A DNA stretch of 39,397 nucleotides from an uncultured Collinsella sp. (GCA_902470915.1 CABRIB010000004.1:1-39397), one strand, 5' to 3'; shown: positions 17,548 through 26,548, counted from the first letter of the stretch. Numbers and translations are program-made. Notes: generated by a model not told the origin, from the sequence alone.

Positions 17548-18936
17548 ATGATTAAGATTGCCAAGTTTGGCGGCTCGTCGGTCGCCGACGCCGAACACTT
17601 CAAGAAGATCAAGGCCATCGTCGATGCCGATCCGGCTCGCCGTTTTGTGGTGGTTTCCGCCTGCGGTCGCCGTTTTAAGGGTGACACCAAGGTGACCGAC
17701 CTGCTCTATCTGGTTAACGCGCACGTTAAGTACCACGTGTCGTGTGAGGAGCTGCTTGAGGACATTGGCCAGCGCTATTTTGATATCGCTGACGAGCTGG
17801 AGCTCACCTATCCCATCCGTGAGGAGTTCGCGGCCTTTGCCGAGCGCGCCCGCTCGGGCGGCTACTCCACCGAGGAGCTTGTGAGCCGTGGCGAGTACTT
17901 TACCGCCCGCCTGATGGCCGAGTACCTGGGCCTACCGTTCTTGGACGCCGCGACGGTTGTGGCGTTCCATCACGACGGTACGCTCAGCATGAATCGCACC
18001 TCCGAGCTGGTGCAGGAGTACGGCCAGCAGGGCGGCTTTGTTATGCCCGGTTTCTACGGCGCGACGCGTGAGGGCCAGATCAAGCTGCTCGACCGTGGCG
18101 GCGGCGATATCTCGGGCTCGATCCTGGCCAAGTGCCTGGGCGCCGACCTGTACGAGAACTGGACCGACGTTTCTGGCTTCTATTCTGCCGATCCTCGCAT
18201 TGTTCCCGAGGCTCAGCCCATTGCGCGCGTTACCTACGAGGAGCTGCGCGAGCTTTCGTACATGGGTGCGAGCGTTCTGCACGAGGAAGCTGTGTTCCCC
18301 GTGCGCGAGGCTGGTATTCCGCTGGTCATCAAGAACACCAATGCGCCGCAGGACCCCGGCACTATCATTAGCGAGACGGCTGATGAGGGCGAGGCGGAGC
18401 CCATCATTACCGGCGTGACCGGCAAGCGCGGCTTTGTCGCCATCAACGTGGCCCGCGACCGCACCAAGCCCCGCGTTGGCTTTATGCGCCGTGCGCTTTC
18501 GGTCTTCGAGCGCTATGACGTTTCCGTCGAGCATATGCCCACCGGCGTCGACCGCTTTGGCGCCGTGGTGCAGGAGCAGGATGTGCACGATTCGCTGTAC
18601 TCACTCGTGGGCGACATCCAGCAGGAGGTCGAACCGCTCGAGATCGAGGTTGTCGAGGGCTTGGCGCTCATCGCTACCGTCGGCCGCAACCTGCGCGGTC
18701 GTGCAGGTATCTCGGGCCATCTGTTTGGCATGCTCGGCCAGGCCGGCGTGAGCGTGCGTATGATTTCGCAGAGCTGTGACGAGATCAACATCATTATCGG
18801 TGTCGAGGAGAAGGACTTCGACCTAGCGATTCGGACCATTTACCGTGCCTTCTCCGATGAGAACGGCATTGTGAAGGTCTCCGACCTGGAGGCTCCCGCG
18901 CCGGTCGATCCCGCTCTGGCCGCGCTCAAAAAGTAG
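17548..18936 (+). CDS. lysC: Aspartate kinase
   Basis: First step of the aspartate family pathway: ATP-dependent phosphorylation of aspartate. The 462-aa monofunctional kinase begins with KFGGSSVAD, the signature ATP/aspartate site. It ends with paired ACT domains (from about residue 300, including GFVAINVARDR and SQSCDEINIII) that usually bind lysine or threonine for feedback control. No homoserine dehydrogenase domain is fused. asd follows on the same strand 173 bases later, after a hairpin. thrC is divergent. Confidence 0.94.
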   Translation: MIKIAKFGGSSVADAEHFKKIKAIVDADPARRFVVVSACGRRFKGDTKVTDLLYLVNAHVKYHVSCEELLEDIGQRYFDIADELELTYPIREEFAAFAERARSGGYSTEELVSRGEYFTARLMAEYLGLPFLDAATVVAFHHDGTLSMNRTSELVQEYGQQGGFVMPGFYGATREGQIKLLDRGGGDISGSILAKCLGADLYENWTDVSGFYSADPRIVPEAQPIARVTYEELRELSYMGASVLHEEAVFPVREAGIPLVIKNTNAPQDPGTIISETADEGEAEPIITGVTGKRGFVAINVARDRTKPRVGFMRRALSVFERYDVSVEHMPTGVDRFGAVVQEQDVHDSLYSLVGDIQQEVEPLEIEVVEGLALIATVGRNLRGRAGISGHLFGMLGQAGVSVRMISQSCDEINIIIGVEEKDFDLAIRTIYRAFSDENGIVKVSDLEAPAPVDPALAALKK

Positions 18937-19011
18937 CGACTGCTCGGTAGATTTTTGGGTCATGTCTCAAAAAACTAAGGCGGGGCGTTTCGTTTCGGTT
19001 TCGTTTCGACG

Positions 19012-19032
19012 GGGCGGGTTTCGTGCCCGCCC
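19012..19032 (+). terminator. Hairpin between lysC and asd
   Basis: GGGCGGG (19012-19018) pairs with CCCGCCC (19026-19032), loop TTTCGTG. TGTTCTTG follows, a weak T-rich tail. A short direct repeat of TTTCGTTTCG sits just upstream (about 18988-19010). Confidence 0.55.
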
Positions 19033-19109
19033 TGTTCTTGTATAAACTGGCAACAATAATCGGCCTGCTCGGCGTGCGGGCAAAAGCCACAACCTTTAAA
19101 GGGGGAAGC

Positions 19110-20135
19110 ATGAAACAGTACACGGTTGCTATTTTGGGCGCGACGGGAGCCGTGGGCACCCAGATGCTCGAGTGCCTCAACGAGCAGGAGTTCCCGGTCG
19201 GCAAGCTCAAGCTGTTGGCAAGCGCACGCTCCGCGGGCAAGACCGTTGAGTTCCGCGGCGAGCAAATCGTGATCGAAGAGGCTTGCCCCGAGGCCTTTGA
19301 GGGCTGCGACATCGTGCTCGGCGCTGCCGGTGACGATATCGCGAAGGAGCTGCTGCCCGAGGCCGTCAAGCGCGGAGCCGTCGTGGTCGACAACAGCCAT
19401 GCCTTCCGCATGGATCCCGAGGTGCCGCTGGTCGTGCCCGAGATCAATGCCGACGACATCAAGTGGCATCACGGCCTTATCGCCAACCCCAACTGCGCGA
19501 CCATCATCGGCCTGGTTCCCACGTGGCCGCTGCATCAGCTTGCCGGCGTGAAGCGCATGATCGTCTCGACGTATCAGGCGGCTTCTGGTGCCGGTGCTCC
19601 CGGTATGGCCGAGCTCGAAGCGCAGCTTGCTGCCCTGGGCCGTGGCGAGGAGATTCCCGAGCCGCGCGCATTTGCCGCCCAGCTGGCGAGCAACCTGATT
19701 CCGCAGATTGGCGGCGTCAAGGAGGAGGGCTTTACCTCTGAGGAGATGAAGCTACAAAACGAGGGCCGTAAGATCATGCACCTGCCCGAGCTGCGCGTGA
19801 ACTGCACCTGCGTGCGCGTGCCTGTGCTGCGCTCGCACTCCGAGAGCATTACGCTCGAGTTCGAGCGTGACATTACGGTTGACGAGGCCCGTGTTGCGCT
19901 GGCTGCCGCTCCGGGCGTGAAGCTGGTTGACGACATGAGCGCCGAGGATGCGCACGACCGCTTCCCCATGCCGATGGATGCGTCCGATCAGGACCTGATT
20001 TGGGTCGGTCGCGTGCGCCGCGACATCTCGAACCCGGAGGCCGCGCGTGGCATTACCTTCTGGTGCTGCGGTGACCAAATCCGTAAGGGCGCGGCAACCA
20101 ACGCCGTCCAGATCGCTAAGCTGCTCTGCGAGTAG
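19110..20135 (+). CDS. asd: Aspartate-semialdehyde dehydrogenase
   Basis: Reduces aspartyl phosphate to aspartate semialdehyde with NADPH, the step after LysC and the branch point to lysine, threonine and methionine. The 341-aa product has the nucleotide-binding GATGAVG near the N terminus and catalytic cysteine C129 in ANPNCATIIGL. The ATG at 19110 is chosen because GGGGGAAG precedes it; the frame upstream to 19023 overlaps the terminator hairpin. A family A hairpin element begins 17 bases after the stop. Confidence 0.95.
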   Translation: MKQYTVAILGATGAVGTQMLECLNEQEFPVGKLKLLASARSAGKTVEFRGEQIVIEEACPEAFEGCDIVLGAAGDDIAKELLPEAVKRGAVVVDNSHAFRMDPEVPLVVPEINADDIKWHHGLIANPNCATIIGLVPTWPLHQLAGVKRMIVSTYQAASGAGAPGMAELEAQLAALGRGEEIPEPRAFAAQLASNLIPQIGGVKEEGFTSEEMKLQNEGRKIMHLPELRVNCTCVRVPVLRSHSESITLEFERDITVDEARVALAAAPGVKLVDDMSAEDAHDRFPMPMDASDQDLIWVGRVRRDISNPEAARGITFWCCGDQIRKGAATNAVQIAKLLCE

Positions 20136-20151
20136 CGGTGGACCTGTCCGA

Positions 20152-20277
20152 CGGGGGCCGGGCTTAGCTTTCAGAACGTCCTCGACCATGTGTGGCGCCT
20201 TGTCCTGCTCCTTCGGAGCCGCGGACAAGGCGCCACACTGGTCTGCGGAGTGTTCTGAAAGCTAAGCCCGGCCCCCG
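20152..20277 (+). repeat. Intergenic 120-bp hairpin element, family A copy 3
   Basis: A 26-bp outer stem (20152-20177 with 20252-20277) encloses loop strands GTCCTCGACCATG (20178-20190) and CTGGTCTGCGGAGT (20238-20251). A 15-bp inner stem follows (20191-20205 with 20223-20237), tip GCTCC-TTC-GGAGC. The loops are the most diverged of the four copies. It follows the asd stop directly. Confidence 0.85.
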
Positions 20278-20537
20278 CCTTCGGTGACGCTGCTGCAAGC
20301 GACCTGCGATGGGGCCGTTGTTGGTTGGGGCCGCTGGGCTGATGGGAGCACGTGGCTGTTGCGGGCCCTGGTCCCGGCGGCGGCCTCGGCGCTTCGCGCC
20401 TGCCTCCTTGGGGGACTGTGGAGCGCGGATCGCAGCTGCGGCGCTGTGCGCCTGCTGCCTTGGGTAACTTTGGGGTCGATTGAAGTTGTCTACACAATTC
20501 GCGGTATTATGGTGCGGAGTTTTGAAAGGAGCCGCTG
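20278..20537 (+). promoter_or_regulatory. GC-rich intergenic stretch with candidate ogt promoter
   Basis: No gene is supported; reading frames here look like noise (Arg/Pro/Gly-rich). TTGAAG (20480-20485) and TATTAT (20505-20510) with a 19-base spacer may form the promoter of the ogt-type gene. The region before about 20470 shows nothing I can name. Confidence 0.4.
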
Positions 20538-21116
20538 GTGGTCACGACGACGTTTGCTTCGCCTTTGGGCGAAATCTTGCTTGCCGCTGATGGCCGCGGT
20601 CTGACGGGGCTTTGGTTTGAGGGACAGGAGCATTTTGGCTCCACGCTTCTCAAAGAAGATCCTGAACATGTTGAAGGCGCCGATGCAGTTTCTGGTGCTG
20701 GCGGCATGTCGTCGGTGAGCCCTGCAAATGGTGCGGCTTCTTCGGTGCTTGAGCGTTCGTGGGCTTGGCTGAATGCTTATTTTGCAGGGCAGGAACCTCG
20801 GTTTACGCCGCCGTTGCATTTGATTGGCACGGCGTTTCAGCGTGAAGTTTGGTACGAGCTGCTTTCTATTCCGCGTGGCGAGGTCGCTACGTATGGCGAG
20901 ATCGCCCAGCGTGTTGCGGCTCGACATCGTGTGCCGGGAAATGAGACACCCGTTGTGTCTCCCCGTGCCGTGGGGGCCGCGGTCGCTCGCAACCCTGTTT
21001 CGATTATTGTGCCATGCCATCGCGTGGTGGCGGCCGACGGGTCGCTCAACGGATATGCCGGCGGGCTTGATCGCAAGGAGTGGCTGCTTCGGCTTGAGGG
21101 CGCGTACGAGGAGTAA
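20538..21116 (+). CDS. ogt: Methylated-DNA--protein-cysteine methyltransferase
   Basis: A suicide DNA repair enzyme that moves the methyl group from O6-methylguanine to its own cysteine. The 192-aa product has acceptor cysteine C160 in VPCHRVVAADG, the preceding arginine-finger/helix-turn-helix region (RGEVATYGEIAQRVA) and the YAGGLDRKEWLLRLEG ending. The GTG at 20538 is supported by AAAGGAG 6 bases upstream. A tandem repeat follows the gene. It is close to a gene with an SOS box, but no such box is seen here. Confidence 0.93.
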   Translation: MVTTTFASPLGEILLAADGRGLTGLWFEGQEHFGSTLLKEDPEHVEGADAVSGAGGMSSVSPANGAASSVLERSWAWLNAYFAGQEPRFTPPLHLIGTAFQREVWYELLSIPRGEVATYGEIAQRVAARHRVPGNETPVVSPRAVGAAVARNPVSIIVPCHRVVAADGSLNGYAGGLDRKEWLLRLEGAYEE

Positions 21117-21155
21117 CACTCGAGCGCTTTGCATAGCCAAGATGCCGTGAAAGAA

Positions 21156-21300
21156 CGGGACATGCTTTCCGAATGGAGGCTCAGACGGAAACTACGTCCC
21201 GGAATTCCGTTTTAAAGCGGGATGCGCTTTCCGAATGGCGTTCCAAGCGGAAACCGTGTCCCGGAATACAGCCTCAGAGTGGGACACCGTTTCCGGCTGA
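21156..21300 (+). repeat. 62-bp tandem repeat of imperfect hairpins
   Basis: Units begin CGGGACATGCTTTCCG (21156), CGGGATGCGCTTTCCG (21218) and TGGGACACCGTTTCCG (21280), exactly 62 bases apart, with about 2.3 copies. Each full unit can fold, with GGGAC pairing GTCCC and TTTCCG pairing CGGAAA. It lies between ogt and the gene remnants at 21274-21897. Confidence 0.8.
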
Positions 21301-21897
21301 GACCACCTGCCTGGACATCGATCTACGCCCGCTCCTGCAGGGCGTAGATGGACTTATCCATGTTGAACAGGTAAGCCACAACGCAGACAATAATGAACAT
21401 CGGCAAGTTACCAAAGCCGAAGACTTCGCAGCCAATAAGGATGGGTGCGAGCAGCGTATTGGTGGCGCTGCCAAAGACGGCTGCGTAGCCCAGTGCGGCG
21501 CAGAGCTCGACGGGCATGCCGAGTTGAGCCTCGTTATGGCGACATCTGGGTAACAGAAAGGCCCGCGTTCCTCAGAGGCAAGATAGGCAATTCTGCTTCT
21601 GAGGTAGATCTCAATTCTGCCGACCGCACTGCCGACCGCATCAAACATTAACTGCCGGAGGGCTCGGTCAAATTCATACGTGTAGATGATGGTTTCGAAT
21701 GTTGTGCCTTCGCGAAAGATGGTAATCCCGGACTTGCATTTGGTTTTGTAGGGAAACCAGTAGGCCGACAGTCTGTAGTGGTTGGCTTCGACCAAAGCTC
21801 GCTCGAGTTCGCTTTGATCAGAGCACTTAAGACCCTTGTTTTCTGTCAATAGTGCTATTTGTTCGTTGATGGATATCCGCGACTTCTGGTATTTCAT
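21274..21897 (-). pseudogene. Truncated Abi_2-family (abortive infection) gene
   Basis: The first 118 or so residues (coded by about 21545-21897) match the AbiD/AbiF-type Abi_2 family: NHYRLSAYWFPYK, YEFDRALRQLMFDAV and GRIEIYLRSRIAYL. Full-length members are near 300 aa. After GPFCYPDVA the frame continues as low-complexity Ser/Pro/Ala sequence that is the out-of-frame reading of a chloride-channel gene fragment (21323-21550). So the 3' half was replaced or deleted. No convincing ribosome-binding site was found. Intact homologues give phage exclusion; this copy is probably inactive. Confidence 0.75.
21323..21550 (-). pseudogene. C-terminal remnant of a ClC-type chloride channel gene
   Basis: This frame reads EAQLGMPVELCAALGYAAVF, then an ATNTLLAPILIGCEVFG-type segment, and ends DKSIYALQERA. 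It resembles the last helices of ClC (EriC/voltage-gated chloride channel) proteins, where LAPxxIGxExFG precedes the final membrane segments. Only about 70 residues of more than 400 remain, and the upstream side is joined to the abi remnant near 21545. It is not expected to make a working channel. Confidence 0.65.
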
Positions 21898-22067
21898 TAA
21901 GCCTCTTGATAGAAAAAGAGCTGGAGTTGCGCATCGTTGAGAGGCTTTCCAACTTTAGCAAAACAAACTTATAAGATGCGACGGGCCGCGTCAAGATAAT
22001 TACCGGACGGCCTAGGAGGCGGCTGGTTGGCTGGCTTAAAACCCAGCGCGTGAAATGACGCTCCACG

Positions 22068-22706
22068 CTATTCAGCGCGCTTGATAGGATGACGAACCAC
22101 AGTCTTAAGTTTCTCCGGTGCACATCTGCGTTGATCGGAGAGATAGATTTCGTGATGTAAACGGGTGTCTGAGAAGTCGGGGACATAGCCCTGCTCGGTC
22201 ATGTATTCATGCATAGCGTTTACGGTCGCCGGTTCGTTGTCGTAGGGCCCGGTGTGCATGCATTGAACGCAGAGACCCTTGTCAACTTTAAGCAGCTCGA
22301 CGGCAGAAAAGTCCAGTTTCTTTTTGGTCGTGGCTTCCGCGACTGCCCAGTCAAAGTCATCTTGGGTGACGAAATCGGGCAGGCGGATGCACGAGATAAA
22401 GTTGAAATCGTCCTTGCGTACATAATCGATGTCGCCGCTCGGGGAGTCTTGCCACCAGAAACCCTCGAGCGGCGGTACCACAAAGTCGAAATAGCCCTCG
22501 ATACTCCTTGAGCCTTTCTTCGACATCTTGACGGTATAGGCGATGCCGTAAAGCAGCGGCAGGGCGTTTTGATATTCGCCACCTTCGGTATTTGGGTCGC
22601 CCTTTCCGCGAACGGCAACGTAGCTCATAGGCGGGACAGTTACGATACTCGGCTTGCTTGCAGGTTTGTAGAGCTCCTTGCATTCCTTCTTAAAGTCGAA
22701 CGCCAT
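22068..22706 (-). CDS. GyrI-like small-molecule-binding protein
   Basis: A 212-aa cytosolic protein of the GyrI-like/SOUL-type small-molecule-binding superfamily. The N-terminal MAFDFKKECKELYKP, the VPPMSYVAVRGKGDPN strand and a C-terminal HTGPYDNEPATVNAMHEYM region are typical of this group. GyrI-like domains bind drugs or other hydrophobic compounds; some protect from gyrase poisons or hydrolyse compounds. There is no DNA-binding domain. A consensus SOS box 57 bases upstream suggests DNA-damage induction. Confidence 0.82.
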   Translation of the reverse strand: MAFDFKKECKELYKPASKPSIVTVPPMSYVAVRGKGDPNTEGGEYQNALPLLYGIAYTVKMSKKGSRSIEGYFDFVVPPLEGFWWQDSPSGDIDYVRKDDFNFISCIRLPDFVTQDDFDWAVAEATTKKKLDFSAVELLKVDKGLCVQCMHTGPYDNEPATVNAMHEYMTEQGYVPDFSDTRLHHEIYLSDQRRCAPEKLKTVVRHPIKRAE

Positions 22707-22762
22707 GTTGGCCGCCTTTCTGCGTATTGGCCTGCTTAGATAGCGAAATCATATCATAGAAA

Positions 22763-22776
22763 CGAACAACTGTTCG
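22763..22776 (-). promoter_or_regulatory. SOS box (LexA site) upstream of the GyrI-like gene
   Basis: CGAACAACTGTTCG fits the Gram-positive/actinobacterial LexA consensus CGAAC-N4-GTTCG. On the minus strand it lies just upstream of a TATGAT that may be the -10 box, so bound LexA would block the promoter. Confidence 0.7.
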
Positions 22777-22890
22777 AATGATTTGGCTGACAGATAGAGA
22801 TGCGTGCGTTGTGTTTGGCGGTCGGCCTGACCCCGTCGATGATTTCTCTGCCTCCCCGTAGCCTCATCTATGGCTGCCGTTTTTCCATAT

Positions 22891-22926
22891 AAACCCTGCC
22901 AAAATAAACCTGTCCCTTTTTGGTCG
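22891..22926 (-). repeat. GGGACAG-loop hairpin repeat (family C copy 2)
   Basis: On the minus strand the loop AGGGACAGGTTTA is flanked by imperfect arms (CCGACCAAAA and TTTTGGCAGGG). It is nearly identical to the copy at 32051-32085. It lies in the gap between the GyrI-like gene and the ABC ATPase gene. Confidence 0.7.
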
Positions 22927-22977
22927 GTGCGAAATGGGTAATACTAAAGAGTTATCCGACCAGATGGGAACCAATCG

Positions 22978-23679
22978 ATGGCCTATATTGAATTCAAAGA
23001 CGTCATCAAAGCATACGGCGAGGGCGACGCCCGCATTCACGCGCTCGACGGCGCGAGTTTTACGGTCGAGCACGGCGAGCTCGCCATCATTCTGGGTGCT
23101 TCGGGTGCCGGCAAGACCACGGCGCTCAACATTCTGGGCGGTATGGATACGGCGACCTCCGGCACCGTGACGGTGGACGGGCGCGACGTGAGCTCCGCCA
23201 ACGAGGCGCAGCTCGTGGAATACCGCCGCGCCGACGTCGGCTTTGTCTTCCAGTTCTACAATCTGGTCCCCAACCTGACGGCGCTTGAAAACGTTGAGCT
23301 CGCGGCACAGATTTGCCCCGATTCGCTCGATGCCGAGCAAACGCTTCGTCAGGTTGGCCTGGGCGAGCGCCTCGCCAACTTTCCGGCGCAGCTTTCGGGC
23401 GGCGAGCAACAGCGCGTGTCCATCGCCCGCGCGCTGGCCAAGAACCCCAAGCTGCTTTTGTGTGACGAGCCCACGGGTGCACTCGACTACAAAACCGGCA
23501 AGCAGATCTTGCAGTTGCTGCAGGATACCTGCCGCAAGCAGGGCATCACGGTCATTATCATCACGCACAACTCCGCGCTGGCGCCCATGGCCGATCGCCT
23601 GATCCGCTTTAAGAGCGGCCGCGTGGAGAGCGAGACGGTCCAGCAAAATCCCGTGCCTATCGAGACGATCGAGTGGTAG
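22978..23679 (+). CDS. ABC transporter ATPase (LolD/MacB type)
   Basis: The nucleotide-binding subunit of an ABC exporter or mechanotransmission complex with the permease encoded next. The 233-aa product has Walker A GASGAGKTT (40-48), the Q-loop FQFYNLVPNLTALENVELA typical of the LolD/MacB/FtsE clade, signature LSGGEQQR, Walker B LLLCDEPTGALD and the ITHN switch histidine. The permease gene starts 6 bases after its stop, so the two are one operon. Confidence 0.93.
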   Translation: MAYIEFKDVIKAYGEGDARIHALDGASFTVEHGELAIILGASGAGKTTALNILGGMDTATSGTVTVDGRDVSSANEAQLVEYRRADVGFVFQFYNLVPNLTALENVELAAQICPDSLDAEQTLRQVGLGERLANFPAQLSGGEQQRVSIARALAKNPKLLLCDEPTGALDYKTGKQILQLLQDTCRKQGITVIIITHNSALAPMADRLIRFKSGRVESETVQQNPVPIETIEW

Positions 23680-23684
23680 CGCCC

Positions 23685-26450
23685 ATGGACCAAGATCGCC
23701 AAAACAGCCAAAACCACGATACGGAGCACGCGGGTCGCGACCGGGAGTTCGCGACCTACCGTACCGCTCAAAGCTCAAACGATATGGTGCCGACGGTTTT
23801 TCGCCGCGGCATCTACCGCACAATCCGAGGCAGTCTTAAGCGCTTTTTGTCCATCGTGGTTATCACTGCGCTCGGCGTGAGCGTGATGTGCGGTCTTAAG
23901 GCGGGCTGCGAGGATTTGTGCGATTCGGTCGACGCCTATTTTGACCAGCAGAATGTCTATGACATTAACGTGCAGTCGACCTATGGCCTTACGCGCGACG
24001 ATCTTGCGGCTATCCAAGAGGTCGACGGCGTCGAGACGGCCGAGGGCATCTACACCGAGACCGCCTACACCGCCGTGGGCACAACGCGCGAGCGCGTGGT
24101 CGTGCAAAGTCTCTCCAAGGAGAACATCGATCAGCCAGTGCTCGTGAACGGCGATTTGCCCGAGAGCGCCGATGAGGTCGCGGTGACTTCGAAGTTCCTG
24201 AAGGCTTCGGGCAAAAAGCTCGGCGATACGGTGAGTTTTGCCGCCAATGACGCGAGCTCGTCGAACCAAAGCGCCAAGGATCAGTTTGCCGCGGGCGATT
24301 ACACCATTACGGCCGAGGTCCTCGATCCTACCGACGTGAGCTCCGACTCGACGGTCAACGCCTTTCGCGCTGCTTCGGCGGCGGACTATAAGTTCTATGT
24401 GAGCGAGGACGCCGCGACATCTTCTTCCTACTCCGCAATCCGCGTGATCGTCGAGGGAGCCAAGAGTCTCAATTCCTATTCGGATGCCTACGCGGCAAAG
24501 ATCAACGAGGTCAAGGGCAATATCGAGAAGATCCGCGAGGAGCGTGAGAAGGCGCGCGCTCAGGAGCTGACGGTCGACACGCCGGCAAGCTTGGATGCGG
24601 CCGAGCGTCAGGCGAATATGCTCTTTGGGATTGAACAGGGCAACATCGACCATATGGCCGAGGGCAGCGAGGAACGCGTCCAGGCTCAGGCCGAGTTGGA
24701 CCAGCGCCGCGCCGCCGCCGACCAGCATTTTGCCGACGCCCGCGCCGAGCTTTCCGATCTGGGCGAATGCACCTGGTACATCCAGGACCGCGGTAACATC
24801 GCAAGCTACTCGAGCGTCGAGAGCGACAGCTCTTCGATCGAGGCCATCGCCACGGTTTTCCCATTTATCTTCTTTGTCGTTGCCGTGCTTATCAGCCTTA
24901 CCACCGCCACGCGCATGGTCGAGGAGGAGCGCACGCTCATTGGCCTGTACAAGGCGCTCGGCTACTCGCGCGAGCGCATCCTGTCCAAATACGTGGACTA
25001 TGCGCTGTGGGCGTGTCTGATCGGCGGCGTGCTCGGCAACATCATCGGATTTGTGGGCCTGCCGCTGTTCCTGTTTACGGTGTTCGACGACATGTACTCG
25101 CTGCCCCAGATGTTGCTTTCGTACGATATCGTGTCCTCAATCGTCTCGGTGGCGCTGTTTACCGTGGGCGTGGTGGGCGCCACGATTATCGCCTGCCGCC
25201 ACGAGATGGCCGAGACCCCGGCCTCGCTCATGCGTCCCAAGGCCCCACGCGCCGGCTCTCGCATCTTGCTTGAGCGCATCGGCTTTATCTGGCGCCGCAT
25301 GGGCTTTTTGAACAAGGTGGCAGCACGTAACCTGTTCCGCTACAAAAAGCGCGCTTTTATGACCATCTTCGGTATCGCCGGCTGCACGGCGCTCGTGATC
25401 TGCGGTATGGGCATTCGCGACACGTCGGTGGCGCTTTCGCCCAAACAGTACGGGCATATCACGCGCTACGACCTGCTGGCGGTCGCCAATCCCGACGATT
25501 TTTCGCAGACGTGCGCGGCATTGGATGAGCGCGGCGCGGCTAAGGATTCTAGCGTGACGGTGTCTTCGACGCTGCCGATTATGACCGACAACGTCACCTT
25601 TACATTCGGCGGAAAGAGCGAGACCGTGCAGCTCATCGTGGTGCCAGATGACCGCACGGGTGACTTGGGCGATTACGTGCGCCTGGAGGATGAGTCCAAA
25701 GAACCGTTGTCATTGCGTGACGGAGACGTGTATCTGAGCAAAAGTTCACAGCTGGTGCTGGGGATTCAGCCGGGCGATACGGCTCACGTCCAGGATTCGT
25801 CGCTCAATGTTGCCAAGGTCAAAGTCAGCGACATTTCGCTCAACTATCTGGGCAACACGCTTTATATGACGCAGGGAACCTATGAGCGTGCGTTCGGTCG
25901 AAGTGTACGTCTTAACGGCATCTTTGTGCTGCTCAAGGGCTCGTCGGCCGACCAGATTGCGTTTAGCAAGAAGCTTAAGAGTGACGGTTGGCTTTCGATT
26001 TCGAGTACGGCCGAGCATTGGGAGAACTTTGAGGCGAACTTTACGATTATCAATTCGGTCGTGGTGCTCGTGACCTTTATGGCGGCGTGCCTATCGTTTG
26101 TGGTGGTGTTTACGCTGTCCAACACGAATATCTCCGAGCGCGAACGCGAGCTGGCGACCATAAAGGTGCTGGGCTTCCGCCGTGGTGAGGTGCACCATTA
26201 CGTCAACAAGGAGACGTTGATCCTCACGGCGATCGGCGCTGCGCTGGGCGTGCCGCTGGGCGGCTTGCTGGCCGAGAGCTTTACGTACATTCTGCAGATG
26301 CCGTCGCTGTACTTTGACGTCGAAGTCGAGCCACTGAGCTACGTGCTTGCCGTGGTGCTTTCCTTCGGCTTTACGATCATCGTCAACCTCGCCACCAACC
26401 GAACTCTCAACAAGATCGACATGGTCGGCGCCCTCAAGAGTGCTGAGTAA
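23685..26450 (+). CDS. FtsX-like ABC transporter permease
   Basis: A large membrane subunit, 921 aa. One membrane segment near residue 55 is followed by a 300-residue extracellular region. That region carries a predicted coiled coil (EVKGNIEKIREEREKARAQ and a second Glu/Arg-rich stretch). Three membrane segments follow (about 390-510), then one near 565, a second extracellular domain and three final segments (about 790-915). This is the doubled FtsX/MacB layout. The last block NTNISERERELATIKVLGFR is the usual FtsX cytosolic loop. Such pairs in Gram-positive bacteria export or sense peptides or lipids, but no two-component genes sit alongside, so the substrate is unknown. The ATG at 23685 is used; a GTG at 23673 overlapping the ATPase stop is possible. 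Confidence 0.9.
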   Translation: MDQDRQNSQNHDTEHAGRDREFATYRTAQSSNDMVPTVFRRGIYRTIRGSLKRFLSIVVITALGVSVMCGLKAGCEDLCDSVDAYFDQQNVYDINVQSTYGLTRDDLAAIQEVDGVETAEGIYTETAYTAVGTTRERVVVQSLSKENIDQPVLVNGDLPESADEVAVTSKFLKASGKKLGDTVSFAANDASSSNQSAKDQFAAGDYTITAEVLDPTDVSSDSTVNAFRAASAADYKFYVSEDAATSSSYSAIRVIVEGAKSLNSYSDAYAAKINEVKGNIEKIREEREKARAQELTVDTPASLDAAERQANMLFGIEQGNIDHMAEGSEERVQAQAELDQRRAAADQHFADARAELSDLGECTWYIQDRGNIASYSSVESDSSSIEAIATVFPFIFFVVAVLISLTTATRMVEEERTLIGLYKALGYSRERILSKYVDYALWACLIGGVLGNIIGFVGLPLFLFTVFDDMYSLPQMLLSYDIVSSIVSVALFTVGVVGATIIACRHEMAETPASLMRPKAPRAGSRILLERIGFIWRRMGFLNKVAARNLFRYKKRAFMTIFGIAGCTALVICGMGIRDTSVALSPKQYGHITRYDLLAVANPDDFSQTCAALDERGAAKDSSVTVSSTLPIMTDNVTFTFGGKSETVQLIVVPDDRTGDLGDYVRLEDESKEPLSLRDGDVYLSKSSQLVLGIQPGDTAHVQDSSLNVAKVKVSDISLNYLGNTLYMTQGTYERAFGRSVRLNGIFVLLKGSSADQIAFSKKLKSDGWLSISSTAEHWENFEANFTIINSVVVLVTFMAACLSFVVVFTLSNTNISERERELATIKVLGFRRGEVHHYVNKETLILTAIGAALGVPLGGLLAESFTYILQMPSLYFDVEVEPLSYVLAVVLSFGFTIIVNLATNRTLNKIDMVGALKSAE

Positions 26451-26511
26451 CCTGTCCTGGGATTCAAGCTGTAGCGAGCTACCGACGCACCCACATCCGC
26501 ATTATTGCATA

Positions 26512-26548
26512 AACCGCCCCATCGAATGCATATTTCGGCGGGGCGGTT
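26512..26548 (+). terminator. Hairpin terminator candidate after the permease gene
   Basis: AACCGCCCC (26512-26520) pairs with GGGGCGGTT (26540-26548), 61 bases after the stop. GCTACTTGT follows; the T-run is weak. Confidence 0.55.

Noticed and set aside
20171..20497. 108-aa minus-strand ORF after asd
   Set aside because: It runs through the family A hairpin and has Arg/Pro/Gly-rich low-information sequence.
21156..21300. CRISPR array
   Set aside because: Only 2.3 units, the whole 62-base unit repeats with scattered changes, and there are no spacers or cas genes.
21827..22186. 119-aa minus-strand ORF between the abi remnant and the GyrI-like gene
   Set aside because: It overlaps both genes in another frame, has no ribosome-binding site and looks like random sequence.
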